64,000 nt of DNA from Saprospiraceae bacterium (GCA_016787525.1 JAEUUP010000030.1:31478-95477), one strand, 5' to 3'; counted from the stretch's first letter, positions 29,738 through 38,231 are shown. Notes: generated by a model from the sequence alone, not told the origin. A program made the numbers and translations.

Positions 29738-32700
29738 TTAGAATCCCAAACGGAGGTTCAAACCAATTGAACGTACAGGAGGCAACTGACCACCTTCTGT
29801 CCAATACAACTCTGCCTCTGAGATGTCAATACCACCACCAATTGCACTGTACAATAACAACGGATTGCGTACTAATAAACCAATATATGCGTTTTTCAAA
29901 CCTTTACCATTGCCTAAAAGTTTCTTAGGAACATTGTAGCCCAATGATACTTCACGTAATTTCACAAATGTTTGGTCGTAAATCCAGTAATCATGTAAAG
30001 CAAACATTCTATCTTCGTAGAACTCCTGTGTTTCGACGCGGGTTGTGTTTTGTTTGCCATCAGCTGTAACACCATCCAACAAGATACCACCACCATTTGC
30101 AACTGGGTCACGTTTAGGTTTACCCAATTCGTTAACACCTGCTGTCTCTTCTGCTAAACCTGCATAAGCATTGAACATACGAGTTACTGAGAAGAATTTA
30201 CCGCCTACGATAAAGTCAATATTGAAACGGAATACAATATCTTTCCAATTCAATGAGTTAACAAAACCGCCTTTAAATTTAGGTAATACAGAACCCAAAT
30301 TTTGGTTCAAGTCGTAAACATAATGACCGTCCGCACCTACAATACGTTTGCCTGAAGCTGGGTCAATCTGAATCTTACGACCTACAAACAAACCCCATTC
30401 TTCACCTTCACGAGCATTGATAGTCAAACCACGCCATGTTGAACCTAATTGGTAGTTTGTCAAACCTTCAGCCAATTGAACAACTTTGGAGTTGCTGCGG
30501 TCGAAGTTGAAATCCATATTCCAATCCAATGTTTTTGTTTTCACTGGGTTGAAATTCAAGTGCAACTCTAAACCTTTTGTCTGAATATTACCTGCATTAA
30601 TCAATGCTGATGTATAGCCACTACCTGGCGCTGTCGGAATAGGAATGATTTGATCTTTGTTGTCGTTTTTGTAGTATGTGAACTCTACGCCAATCTTATT
30701 CTTCAAGAACTTAAGGTCAATACCTGCCTCGATAGATTGTGATAGACCTGGTTTCAAGTTCTGGTTGAGCAAACGAGAGGGCATTGTTTGCACTGGATTT
30801 GAGCCATAAGGATTACCAATATTGTAAATTGGGTAAATTTGATATGGATCAACGTCAGTACCTACTTTCGCAAAGCCACCACGTACTTTTGCATAAGTCA
30901 AAATATTGTTTTGTGGCAACAACTCAGATACTACGATACTTGTTGATACTGAGGGGTAGAAATAAGAGTTGTTTTCTTTTGGTAAAGTAGAAGACCAGTC
31001 GTTACGGACAGAACCTTCAACGTAGAAAAAGTTGTTGTAACCCAAACTTACGTTACCAAAAACACTGCTCACTTGACGCTCGAACAAACGGTTAACAACG
31101 TTTGGACGGTCTTTTGATGCACCGATATTGTAGAAACCAGGTGTTGTCAAGCCACCTACTGTGGATTGGAAATAAGCACGCAATTCGTTTTTACGGAGGT
31201 TTGTACCCGCATTAGCTGTAACTGAAAGTTTGTCGAACGTTTTATTGAAGTTCAACATCGCTTCATAGTTCATCTCTTTTGCTGAACCTGAATAGTTTGC
31301 AAAGCCGCCTTTACCACCTTCATTCAAAGTACCTGCTGCAATACGACCTTCACCATTTGAATTGTCCAAGTCAAGGCGAACTGTTCCTGAAAGTTTTAAA
31401 TAATCAGTAAAGCTGTATGCTAAACCAAAGTCACCGAACATACGCTCACTGCGCAAGTTATTGGTGTTTTCATATACTTGAGTATAAGGGCTATCCCAAT
31501 ATTTTGGTTTGGCATCTGTCGGTCCACCGATGTTCCAACTACGGAAAGTGCCATCTGCGTTTTTGTAGTCTCTCAAATCTTCGATACGTAATTGGCGTTG
31601 AAACCATTGATTGAAAGAGCCTGCAGTTTGGTTATAACCAAATAAAATTGCATTCCCTACACCATAAGCGCCTGTCGAAGATGTACCACCAGAAGAACCG
31701 TATTGGTCAGCAGGGCGGTTCTTAGTACGTGTATTTGTATAATTAATATTCAAGTTCGCCGTGAAGTTTTTAGTCATGTGAAGTGTATTCTTCGCACTGA
31801 TAAAATCACGTCCTTGGGAGCTATTGGGAACGATACCATTTGTTCCGATATGCGTATAAGAAATACGTGTTTGGAAACTTTCAGTACCTTTTGAGAACGA
31901 AATGTTCGTATTTGTACTCAATGGTTTATTGTAGAAGTCCCGTACATTATTGGGGTTTGCAGAAAATGGCGTTAACTGACCAAACTCTGCGCCGGGTTGC
32001 CATGAAAACGCTGAACGATGTAATGACCCATCAATTTTAGGTCCCCAGCTTTCATCTGCTGAGTAGTCAAGTATCTTTTGTCCGTTGAATGAAGCCCAAG
32101 AAGCTGGGTGAACAGCAGCATTATAAGTAAATGTTTCCCAATCTTGAGAATAACCACCACCGTATTCGTTTTGCAATTTTGGTAGAAGGCTAACTTGGTC
32201 AAATGTCGTACTTTGATTGATTTCAAATTTTGACTCATTTTTACCTGCTCTTTTTGTTGTGATGATGACAACTCCCGAAGAAGCACGATTACCATACAAA
32301 GCTGTTGCAGCAGGGCCTTTCAAAACTGTCAAACTCTCAACATCGTCCACATTGACTTGACTAATATCCGTTGGCGTACCATCAACAACATAGAGAGGGT
32401 CACCACCTGTCAAAGTATTCACACCCCGAACACGAATATTAGGCGTACCAAACTTAGCACCTGATTGACCTAAAACTTGAACACCTGCAATTTTACCCGC
32501 TAAAGCATTTGCAACATTTGCATCGCGAGCCAAAGTCAGTTGGTCTGCTTTGAGGTCTTGTGCCGTATAACCTAACGATTTTTTAGCCCTTGAGATACCT
32601 AATTGAGTTACCACTACTTCTTCCAAAAGTCCAGAGTCTGCCAGTGTCACATTGATAACACTCTCTGAACCCACTGTAACTTCTTGGGTTTGTGCGCCAA

Positions 32701-32917
32701 CAAAGCTCACAACCAATGTCGCACCTTTAGGTGCAGAAATGGCGAAATTGCCATCAACATCAGTCACTGTACCTGTCGCTGTACCTTTTACCAAGACACT
32801 TGCCCCAACCATAGGCTCTCCTTGCGCATTTATAATTTTGCCTGTAAGTTTTTGCTGGGCAGCAGCAAAACCGACAAAACCTAAGAGCATGAGTAAGGAT
32901 AATACAACTTTTTTCAT
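29738..32917 (-). CDS. SusC/RagA-family TonB-linked outer-membrane channel
   Basis: A 1059-residue channel if translation starts at MKKVVLSLL (32917). A start 13 codons upstream would precede the signal peptide with MNFYCFILKSKFC and is less likely. The signal peptide ends GFAAAQ. A regulatory-like domain (KLTGKIINAQ to TDVDGNFAIS), TonB-box region (EEVVVTQLGIS), plug (PLYVVDGTPTDI, VLKGPAATALYGNRASSGVV) and barrel ending GLNLRLGF follow. A motif copy at 30947-30956 encodes PSVS in NSYFYPSVSTSI. It is the first gene of the fourth SusC/D unit. Confidence 0.94.
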   Translation of the reverse strand: MKKVVLSLLMLLGFVGFAAAQQKLTGKIINAQGEPMVGASVLVKGTATGTVTDVDGNFAISAPKGATLVVSFVGAQTQEVTVGSESVINVTLADSGLLEEVVVTQLGISRAKKSLGYTAQDLKADQLTLARDANVANALAGKIAGVQVLGQSGAKFGTPNIRVRGVNTLTGGDPLYVVDGTPTDISQVNVDDVESLTVLKGPAATALYGNRASSGVVIITTKRAGKNESKFEINQSTTFDQVSLLPKLQNEYGGGYSQDWETFTYNAAVHPASWASFNGQKILDYSADESWGPKIDGSLHRSAFSWQPGAEFGQLTPFSANPNNVRDFYNKPLSTNTNISFSKGTESFQTRISYTHIGTNGIVPNSSQGRDFISAKNTLHMTKNFTANLNINYTNTRTKNRPADQYGSSGGTSSTGAYGVGNAILFGYNQTAGSFNQWFQRQLRIEDLRDYKNADGTFRSWNIGGPTDAKPKYWDSPYTQVYENTNNLRSERMFGDFGLAYSFTDYLKLSGTVRLDLDNSNGEGRIAAGTLNEGGKGGFANYSGSAKEMNYEAMLNFNKTFDKLSVTANAGTNLRKNELRAYFQSTVGGLTTPGFYNIGASKDRPNVVNRLFERQVSSVFGNVSLGYNNFFYVEGSVRNDWSSTLPKENNSYFYPSVSTSIVVSELLPQNNILTYAKVRGGFAKVGTDVDPYQIYPIYNIGNPYGSNPVQTMPSRLLNQNLKPGLSQSIEAGIDLKFLKNKIGVEFTYYKNDNKDQIIPIPTAPGSGYTSALINAGNIQTKGLELHLNFNPVKTKTLDWNMDFNFDRSNSKVVQLAEGLTNYQLGSTWRGLTINAREGEEWGLFVGRKIQIDPASGKRIVGADGHYVYDLNQNLGSVLPKFKGGFVNSLNWKDIVFRFNIDFIVGGKFFSVTRMFNAYAGLAEETAGVNELGKPKRDPVANGGGILLDGVTADGKQNTTRVETQEFYEDRMFALHDYWIYDQTFVKLREVSLGYNVPKKLLGNGKGLKNAYIGLLVRNPLLLYSAIGGGIDISEAELYWTEGGQLPPVRSIGLNLRLGF

Positions 32918-33738
32918 ACAAAATTTTGATTTTAAGATGAAGCAATAAAAATTCATTATTTGGTTTGCACCAATATCTTATCGGCTTTGATGCTTCTGCA
33001 CCACAGCTGTTTCATCTTACAAATCCATCGTCATGAAAAAGACCCCCTCAGTAAAAAGCACGAGCCGTGCTTGATACACTGTGGAATCAATAGACAAAGC
33101 CACTTCATGCCCGAAATAGCTTTGATTAGGAAATGGTTACGTTTTTAAAAAAAACCGATGGAAATTAGAAACTGCTGCGATGATTGATACATCAATCCCA
33201 GAAACTTTCTTAAAAAATAAAATAAAGGAAACACCATTCAACTGAATGAATAGAGGCAAGGCTTTTAAGATGTGGCATAAAGAATAGCAAAGAAGACGGC
33301 AACACAAAAAAGTTATCAAACAATAGCGACAGCCAATATGATGGTGAATAACGTGACTAAGGCTCGAAGTACAATAACTTATAAACTCACACCCAGTGGT
33401 AACGATTCATTTTGCATAACGCTGCTTGTTGGTTTTATTTAATACTTGTTGTATTATCGTCTCGTTTCATTGGGCAAGTGTAAAAACAATAATTAGGTTT
33501 ACAAAACTTTTAAGCGAATTTTCACAACTTTTTCTCCCAAATGCAACTTGATTTCCCTCAAACTCCTAATCGGCAGGTTCTCTATCTTTCATTCTGTGAG
33601 GCGGTTTGTCACTCAAAGGCGCGCGATACTGAGGGGGGTAACAAACCCCAAAAGACAAGCCACAACACTTAGAACCCGTGTTGGCTTCCTACGATTGACG
33701 CGCTATCGTTAGGATTTAACCGTGCGGTTGCTCGTTCT
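32918..33738. other. Intergenic region upstream of the Sus array, two motif copies
   Basis: About 820 bases without a supported gene. Motif copies are at 33043-33053 and 33627-33638. Short open frames on both strands have no recognisable protein signature. A regulator (for example an ECF sigma/anti-sigma or hybrid two-component gene) is often found next to Sus loci, but none is present here. Confidence 0.55.
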
Positions 33739-34308
33739 TTACCTCGCCAATAGGGCAATAAGCGTAGCTACCGAAAAACCGACTGCACCACCCAGCACAC
33801 CCGTCCAAATATGCTTGCGCACTTTGCCGTCGTTGCACTTTTTCAAGTCTGCCAACGAGCGGGTGAGTTGCTCGTTCAGTTGGGCATTGGTGGCACGCAT
33901 TTCATCGGTCAAGTTCTTGAAGTTTTCGATGCGTTTGTTTTGTATAGAATCGAGCTTAACCAATTGATGAATTTTTTCTTGATTGATACCATCAATCACA
34001 TCGTGTTGTTTGTCGAGCTGCTTGTATTCGTTGAGCTGTGCATCATAGTCTTCCACCAATTTGAGCAAGGGGTCGAAGACGGGTTTCTTGACAATACTGA
34101 GGGGGTAGTTGCTCGGGTTATTGAGTCGTTGCATCAGTTGCCGAAAGGCTTGTGTGTCGCGCACTTCCAGATAGTCGAATGTGATGGCATCGCCTTTGAG
34201 CAACAAATTCACCTTGCGCTCGGCGACCCCTATGATGCCTTGTGCCTGCGTGGTCTGCCCCATCAGCAGCAAAAAGCAAAAGAGAGCTATGTATTTCCCT
34301 GTTTTCAT
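33739..34308 (-). CDS. Unrecognised exported coiled-coil protein with C-terminal membrane segment
   Basis: A 189-residue protein. Residues 1-22 form a signal peptide (ending TTQAQ). A long amphipathic helical region rich in Lys, Asn, Gln and Glu covers about 80-155, and a single hydrophobic segment (VLGGAVGFSVATLIALL) lies near the C-terminus. It should sit in the periplasm tethered to a membrane by its tail. The gene at 34340 is 31 bases upstream and also encodes a membrane-anchored coiled coil, so the two may form one complex. Composition is somewhat more GC-rich than the Sus genes. I do not recognise the family. One motif copy (34095) encodes PLS. Confidence 0.75.
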   Translation of the reverse strand: MKTGKYIALFCFLLLMGQTTQAQGIIGVAERKVNLLLKGDAITFDYLEVRDTQAFRQLMQRLNNPSNYPLSIVKKPVFDPLLKLVEDYDAQLNEYKQLDKQHDVIDGINQEKIHQLVKLDSIQNKRIENFKNLTDEMRATNAQLNEQLTRSLADLKKCNDGKVRKHIWTGVLGGAVGFSVATLIALLAR

Positions 34309-34339
34309 TTTTTTTATTGTTTTTTATTCAACATTCTTG

Positions 34340-34726
34340 TCAATCAATGATAAAAGCACTCTTTGTGGCGGCTTGTTTGAGTTCCGCCGTTGTCGTTTTC
34401 AGAGCCTCTTGACCCTTCTGAACCTTGGTGCGGATTTCAGCCAAGTTTTTGCGCTCTTTGCCCTCCTTCTCGGTCAACATATTGAGGGTGCTGTAAACCA
34501 TCTCGACCTGTTCGAGTGCCTTTTGTTCGCGCAAAACAGCGGATTGATAGACCGAATCCATATGCGCCAAGATGCGTTTTTGTTCCAGTTGTATCTCTTT
34601 GATTTCTTGTTTGGTTTCGCGTCGCCGCGCCATTTCGTTGCCGAAAAAGCCACCCATCATCAAGAGCGACACACCAAAGGCTGCCAAACTGATGAGCGGA
34701 GAAAATGATGTGGGAATCAGTGCCAT
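34340..34726 (-). CDS. Unrecognised membrane-anchored coiled-coil protein
   Basis: A 128-residue protein if started at MALIPTSFS (34726). An upstream start 21 codons earlier would add a polar extension ahead of the membrane segment. A hydrophobic stretch (LISLAAFGVSLLMMGGFF) at about residues 9-27 is followed by roughly 95 residues of predicted coiled coil. The topology is opposite to that of the neighbouring 33739-34308 protein, whose anchor is at its C-terminus, so the two could bundle antiparallel. Function unknown. Confidence 0.65.
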   Translation of the reverse strand: MALIPTSFSPLISLAAFGVSLLMMGGFFGNEMARRRETKQEIKEIQLEQKRILAHMDSVYQSAVLREQKALEQVEMVYSTLNMLTEKEGKERKNLAEIRTKVQKGQEALKTTTAELKQAATKSAFIID

Positions 34727-34860
34727 GTTATTAAATGTTAGATTGTTTACAGATACACGTATTCTATTGGTCTGAACACTAAAAGCCAAATTTAGCTTTT
34801 TATATCCATTTTAGAAAAATAATAGAAAAACTTTTCCGCCATTGAAACATAATTTATGAA

Positions 34861-35035
34861 TAACGGTATCACAAGATAAGTCCGTCAGTTGAATTTCAAG
34901 TCATTTACTGACGTTTCGCACGAGATACCGTTACTGACTGTTTGTTGCTTTGCAAAAAAGACGTACTTCGAAAGCACTTTTTTAGACCGAAGTTCATTTC
35001 CCAATCGCTTGCGATTGAAAAATGAACTTCGGTCT
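34861..35035. repeat. Stem-loop-rich intergenic region with a long palindrome
   Basis: Two structures are visible. TAACGGTATC (34861) pairs with GATACCGTTA (34924-34933), enclosing CGTCAGT and ACTGACG. A 52-base palindrome at 34984-35035 has a 16-bp outer stem (AGACCGAAGTTCATTT) and an inner stem CAATCGC/GCGATTG closed by a TT loop. The region lies between divergent genes at 34726 (-) and 35161 (+). The palindrome resembles the one at 38232-38280, so a repeat family is possible; a structured leader is another option. Confidence 0.7.
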
Positions 35036-35160
35036 TGATGGATTCTTTTTTTGTATGCTTTTTTTGTGAAGCACAAAACAGTGCGTCAACTGTCGCTTTC
35101 GGTAACATCCGTCATTTACTTATTAAACATAAATTTTTCTCACACTCTAATTCAATCAAA

Positions 35161-35706
35161 ATGAATCAAGAAGTCATTCGTCTCACACGCGCCCTTACGG
35201 CACAAGAACACACCGACATCAAAGCAGCCATCAAGTCTATCACGGCTCAAATCGCTCCTTACACAACTGTTGTAGATGAGTCTCAGGTGAAGAACCTCAA
35301 CAAAATCGGTGACGGCGACAAGGTGCTTATCGCCGATTGCCTAAGCGAAGGTGATGCGGCACAGGAGCTCCTACCCGCCCTCTTCAAGATGGAGACCATC
35401 GAAACCAGCGACAAGCTCCACGACCAACTCTACGAGATTGAAGATGCCCTATTTGAACTCTACCAACACGTACGTCGCAACCGTATGTTGGCTGGCTCAG
35501 AAGCATCGGGCATGGTGTCCACTTTCTACAATATCATGAAAACTTTTGCCACAGGCAAAAACAAGTTGGCAGCAGCCGTCGCCATTTACAAACGTCTGCA
35601 AGGATACTATATGAAACGGGTTGAAACGGCAAAAGCCAACAAGCGCAAAGCCGAAGCCCAAAAGCAAGTTGATGCCGTCGAACAAGTTAAAAAGGAGACC
35701 GCTTAA
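35161..35706 (+). CDS. Unrecognised all-helical protein
   Basis: A 181-residue soluble protein; the open frame extends upstream to 35035, but MNQEVIRLT at 35161 is preferred because the upstream part covers the palindrome. No signal peptide or membrane segment is seen. The sequence predicts helices throughout, ending in a Lys/Ala/Glu-rich tail. Codon use is more GC-rich than in the Sus genes. A strong terminator built from a motif pair follows 46 bases after the stop. It is divergent from two coiled-coil membrane proteins and may work with them. Function unknown. Confidence 0.7.
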   Translation: MNQEVIRLTRALTAQEHTDIKAAIKSITAQIAPYTTVVDESQVKNLNKIGDGDKVLIADCLSEGDAAQELLPALFKMETIETSDKLHDQLYEIEDALFELYQHVRRNRMLAGSEASGMVSTFYNIMKTFATGKNKLAAAVAIYKRLQGYYMKRVETAKANKRKAEAQKQVDAVEQVKKETA

Positions 35707-35752
35707 TATTAACGTGCATTCGATGTGCCGCTCTCGGCAATCGCTGCTTCCT

Positions 35753-35794
35753 CCCCCCTCAGTAATCATCGGATTACTGAGGGGCTTTTTTTTT
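35753..35794 (+). terminator. Rho-independent terminator built from an inverted motif pair
   Basis: CCCCTCAGTAATC at 35755-35767 pairs perfectly with GATTACTGAGGGG at 35772-35784 (13 bp) around the loop ATCG, followed by C and nine T (35786-35794). The two arms are the dispersed motif in opposite orientations. This is exactly how paired uptake sequences serve as terminators in Neisseria and Haemophilus. Confidence 0.95.
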
Positions 35795-35850
35795 ATAGGC
35801 AGCATAGATTAAGCGTTAAATTCTTTCAAAAACGGACAAAAAAACAATAA

Positions 35851-36527
35851 AAAAGCCCCATCGGGTTCAAAGAACTCCTTTGGAGGCGACATTATGGTAG
35901 CCCTGCGTGAAACGCAGGGTTAAAACGATAAAAAACAACATTCAGCCCCGTAGGGGCGCAACCATTGGTGCAAAATGCCGCCCCTACGGGGCTAATGGAA
36001 ACGTTGTTTTCTATTGACCCTGCGTTTCACGCAGGGCTACCATAATGCCGCCCCGATGGGGCTTTTTTAACATGAGAGCTACCATTATACCGTCTCGATA
36101 GGGCTTTTTTAACGCGAGGGCTATCAGTATGCCGCTCCGATAGGGCTTTTTTAACGCAAGGGCTACCATAATGTCGCCCCGATGGGGCTTTTTAACATGA
36201 GGGCTATCGGTATGCCGCTCCGATAGGGCTTTTTTAACGCGAGGGCTACCATTATGTCGCCGCCAAAGAAGCAGCCCCATAGGGGCGACATTATGGTAGC
36301 CCTGCGTGAAACGCAGGGTCATAAAGAACAACATTTCCCATTAGCCCCGTAGGGGCGGCATTTTACACCAATGGTTGCGCCCCTACGGGGCTGAATGTTG
36401 TTTTTTATCGTTTTAACCCTGCGTTTCACGCAGGGCTACCATAATGTCGCCCCAATGGGGCTTTTTTAACATGAAGGCTACCAGAATGTCGCCTCCAAAG
36501 GAGTTCTTTGAACCCGATGGGGCTTTT
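35851..36527. repeat. 677-bp nested inverted-repeat element with tandem core
   Basis: Outer arms of 40 bp (35851-35890 and 36488-36527) are perfect inverted copies. Inner arms of 114 bp (35885-35998 and 36338-36451) differ at one position. The core (about 36030-36260) holds about five imperfect tandem units of about 42 bp, each containing a GATAGGGC or GATGGGGC block followed by a T run. Sub-blocks such as CCCTGCGTGAAACGCAGGG are themselves palindromes. It lies between a terminator and pdxJ. The open frame at 36011-36334 is a by-product of the repeats. Confidence 0.9.
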
Positions 36528-36567
36528 CTTAACTTTTAACTCTGCGGATAACTTAATGAATGCCATT

Positions 36568-36770
36568 GCACTCGCCGTGAATACGCGACTATTCGCTGGG
36601 AATACCAACGCACTCCCCGCGAATACCTACCCTATTCCCTCGGAATACTAATGCACTCGCCGCCAATACCTACCCTATCCCCTCGGAATACCAACGCACT
36701 CGCCGCCAATACCTACCCTATTCCCTCGGAATACCAACGCACTCGCCGCCAATACCTACCCTATTCTCGC
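36568..36770. repeat. 43-bp tandem repeat, about 4.7 copies
   Basis: Units start GCACTCGCCG at 36568, 36610, 36653, 36696 and 36739, giving periods of 42, 43, 43 and 43 bases. The first unit is diverged, the middle three nearly identical and the last truncated. Each contains ATACCTACCCTATTCCCTCG. There are no spacers, so it is not a CRISPR. A VNTR-type locus is the simplest reading. Confidence 0.9.
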
Positions 36771-36818
36771 AAAATAAGCGTGGTTGATTGGGAATAATCG
36801 TGGTTTTAAAAACATGTA

Positions 36819-37028
36819 TAAAAGGGTCGTTAGACCCGACATATTTGTAGCGGCGGGTGAAGCCCGCCGTAAAAAAATCATCTTGACCTCCCAAGCCGCA
36901 TAGCGGCGGCATATTAATTGGGGGTGTATTTAAATATATCGCCGCTACGCGGCTTGAATACTGAGGGGGGCATTTTACGGCGGGCTTCACCCGCCGCTAC
37001 AAATATGTCGGGTCTAACGACCCTTTTA
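36819..37028. repeat. 56-bp perfect inverted repeat with motif in the loop
   Basis: Arms 36819-36874 and 36973-37028 are exact reverse complements and each contain the hairpin GGCGGGTGAAGCCCGCC. The 98-base loop has a second, imperfect inverted pair (AAGCCGC near 36894, GCGGCTT near 36950) and one motif copy at 36959-36970. It lies downstream of pdxJ, ending 66 bases beyond its stop codon. Confidence 0.9.
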
Positions 37029-37094
37029 CTACGCGTTTGTAAAACCATGATTATTTATAAACACCTACTTACTAAAGCAATTGCGGCGAAACAA

Positions 37095-37814
37095 TTATTT
37101 CAATTGGCGCAAATACATCTGTATGGTATTGTGCAAGCCGTAGTACAAGGCATCCGAAATCAAAGCGTGACCGATTGATACCTCATCCAAGCCCACCACT
37201 TGTTGCTTGTAGTAAGCCAGATTTGCCAAATTCAAATCATGTCCTGCATTGATGCCTAAGCCCAATTCGACGGCTCTTTGGGCGGCTTTTATATGGTCAG
37301 CTACGGCTTTTTCCTTGTTTTTAGAAAAATCTTTGGCGTAAATGCCTGTGTAGAACTCAATCCTATCTGCGCCGACCTCAGCCGCACCTTCCACCATGCG
37401 TTCGTCTGCATCCACAAAGAGCGATGTGCGAATGCCTGCCCCCCTCAGTATATCAAGCGTTTTTCGGAGAAAATCGGCTTGTTTCCACGTATCCCAACCG
37501 TGGTCGGAGGTCAATTGCGTGGGGTCGTCGGGGACGAGCGTGGCTTGTGCGGGTGCATTGTCCAGCACCAATTGCATCCAACGGTCGTCGGGATAACCTT
37601 CGATATTGAACTCTGTGGTCACTACTTTTTTCAAGTCATAGACATCGGCATTGCGGATGTGCCGCTCATCGGGTCGCGGATGCACCGTGATGCCTTCCGC
37701 CCCAAAGGCTTCACAATCTTTTGCCATCTGAATCAAGTCGGGCAAGTTGCCGCCCCGCGAATTGCGCAACACGGCTATTTTATTGATATTGACACTCAAT
37801 CGGGTTTTATTCAT
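37095..37814 (-). CDS. pdxJ: Pyridoxine 5'-phosphate synthase
   Basis: A 239-residue cytoplasmic enzyme that joins 3-amino-2-oxopropyl phosphate and 1-deoxyxylulose 5-phosphate to pyridoxine 5'-phosphate, the last ring-forming step of DXP-dependent vitamin B6 synthesis. Length matches the family. Visible signatures are LSVNINKIAVLRNSRGG at the start, ITVHPRPDERHI for the substrate loop and GLGINAGHDLNLANL near the C-terminus. It stands alone between repeat clusters. One motif copy (37439) encodes ILRGAG. Confidence 0.95.
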   Translation of the reverse strand: MNKTRLSVNINKIAVLRNSRGGNLPDLIQMAKDCEAFGAEGITVHPRPDERHIRNADVYDLKKVVTTEFNIEGYPDDRWMQLVLDNAPAQATLVPDDPTQLTSDHGWDTWKQADFLRKTLDILRGAGIRTSLFVDADERMVEGAAEVGADRIEFYTGIYAKDFSKNKEKAVADHIKAAQRAVELGLGINAGHDLNLANLAYYKQQVVGLDEVSIGHALISDALYYGLHNTIQMYLRQLK

Positions 37815-37941
37815 GACTCCTTTAATTGTTTAAATTTACGATTGCAATTTGGAGCAAAGGTTAGAAGAATTATGGGATTTTCAATGTGAACAATGGGGTA
37901 TTTATGTTTTTGAAAGCTTTTAGACTCAGTCAGTCTAATTC

Positions 37942-38143
37942 TACTTTGACACTTTAAGAAGGTTATGGAGCTACGCTCCAATTAATACACTTCTTTATTG
38001 ATTTGCTACCAACGTTTAGCACCTCTGGTGCATTATAGATTCTTGCTTTATGCACCAGAGGTGCTAAACGTTGGTAGCTTTTTGATACATGAAATGTCAA
38101 AAGTCTGGGCGTAGCCCTATAACCTTTCTAAAGTACCAAAGTA
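37942..38143. repeat. MITE-like element with imperfect terminal inverted repeats
   Basis: Terminal arms of about 37 bp (37942-37979 and 38107-38143) match at about 80 percent as reverse complements, sharing TACTTTG, AAGGTTAT and GCTACGC. Between them lies a 29-bp perfect inverted repeat (38005-38033 and 38050-38078, GCTACCAACGTTTAGC outward) with a 16-base loop. Each terminal arm ends in a small hairpin (GGAGCTACGCTCC left, GGGCGTAGCCC right). There is no coding capacity. The structure is that of a non-autonomous mobile element or a large structured RNA. Confidence 0.75.
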
Positions 38144-38231
38144 AAACTAAGTTTGATAGCGACATTTAAAAGTGCTAAACACTCACTGTTTTTCGCTTTG
38201 GACAAAATGCGTGCTTTGAAATAATTTTTTC

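Noticed and set aside
33811..34350. 179-codon open frame on the plus strand opposite the coiled-coil gene
   Set aside because: It is antisense to a gene with a signal peptide, a coiled coil and a membrane tail, and it lacks any protein signature.
33739..35706. Prophage or tailocin remnant
   Set aside because: No phage structural, lysis or integrase gene is present; only coiled-coil and helical proteins.
36011..36334. 107-codon open frame on the minus strand
   Set aside because: It lies entirely within the tandem core of the inverted-repeat element and repeats the same residues; it is a by-product of repeats.
36568..36770. CRISPR array
   Set aside because: Units are contiguous 43-bp tandem copies with no unique spacers, and no cas gene is nearby.
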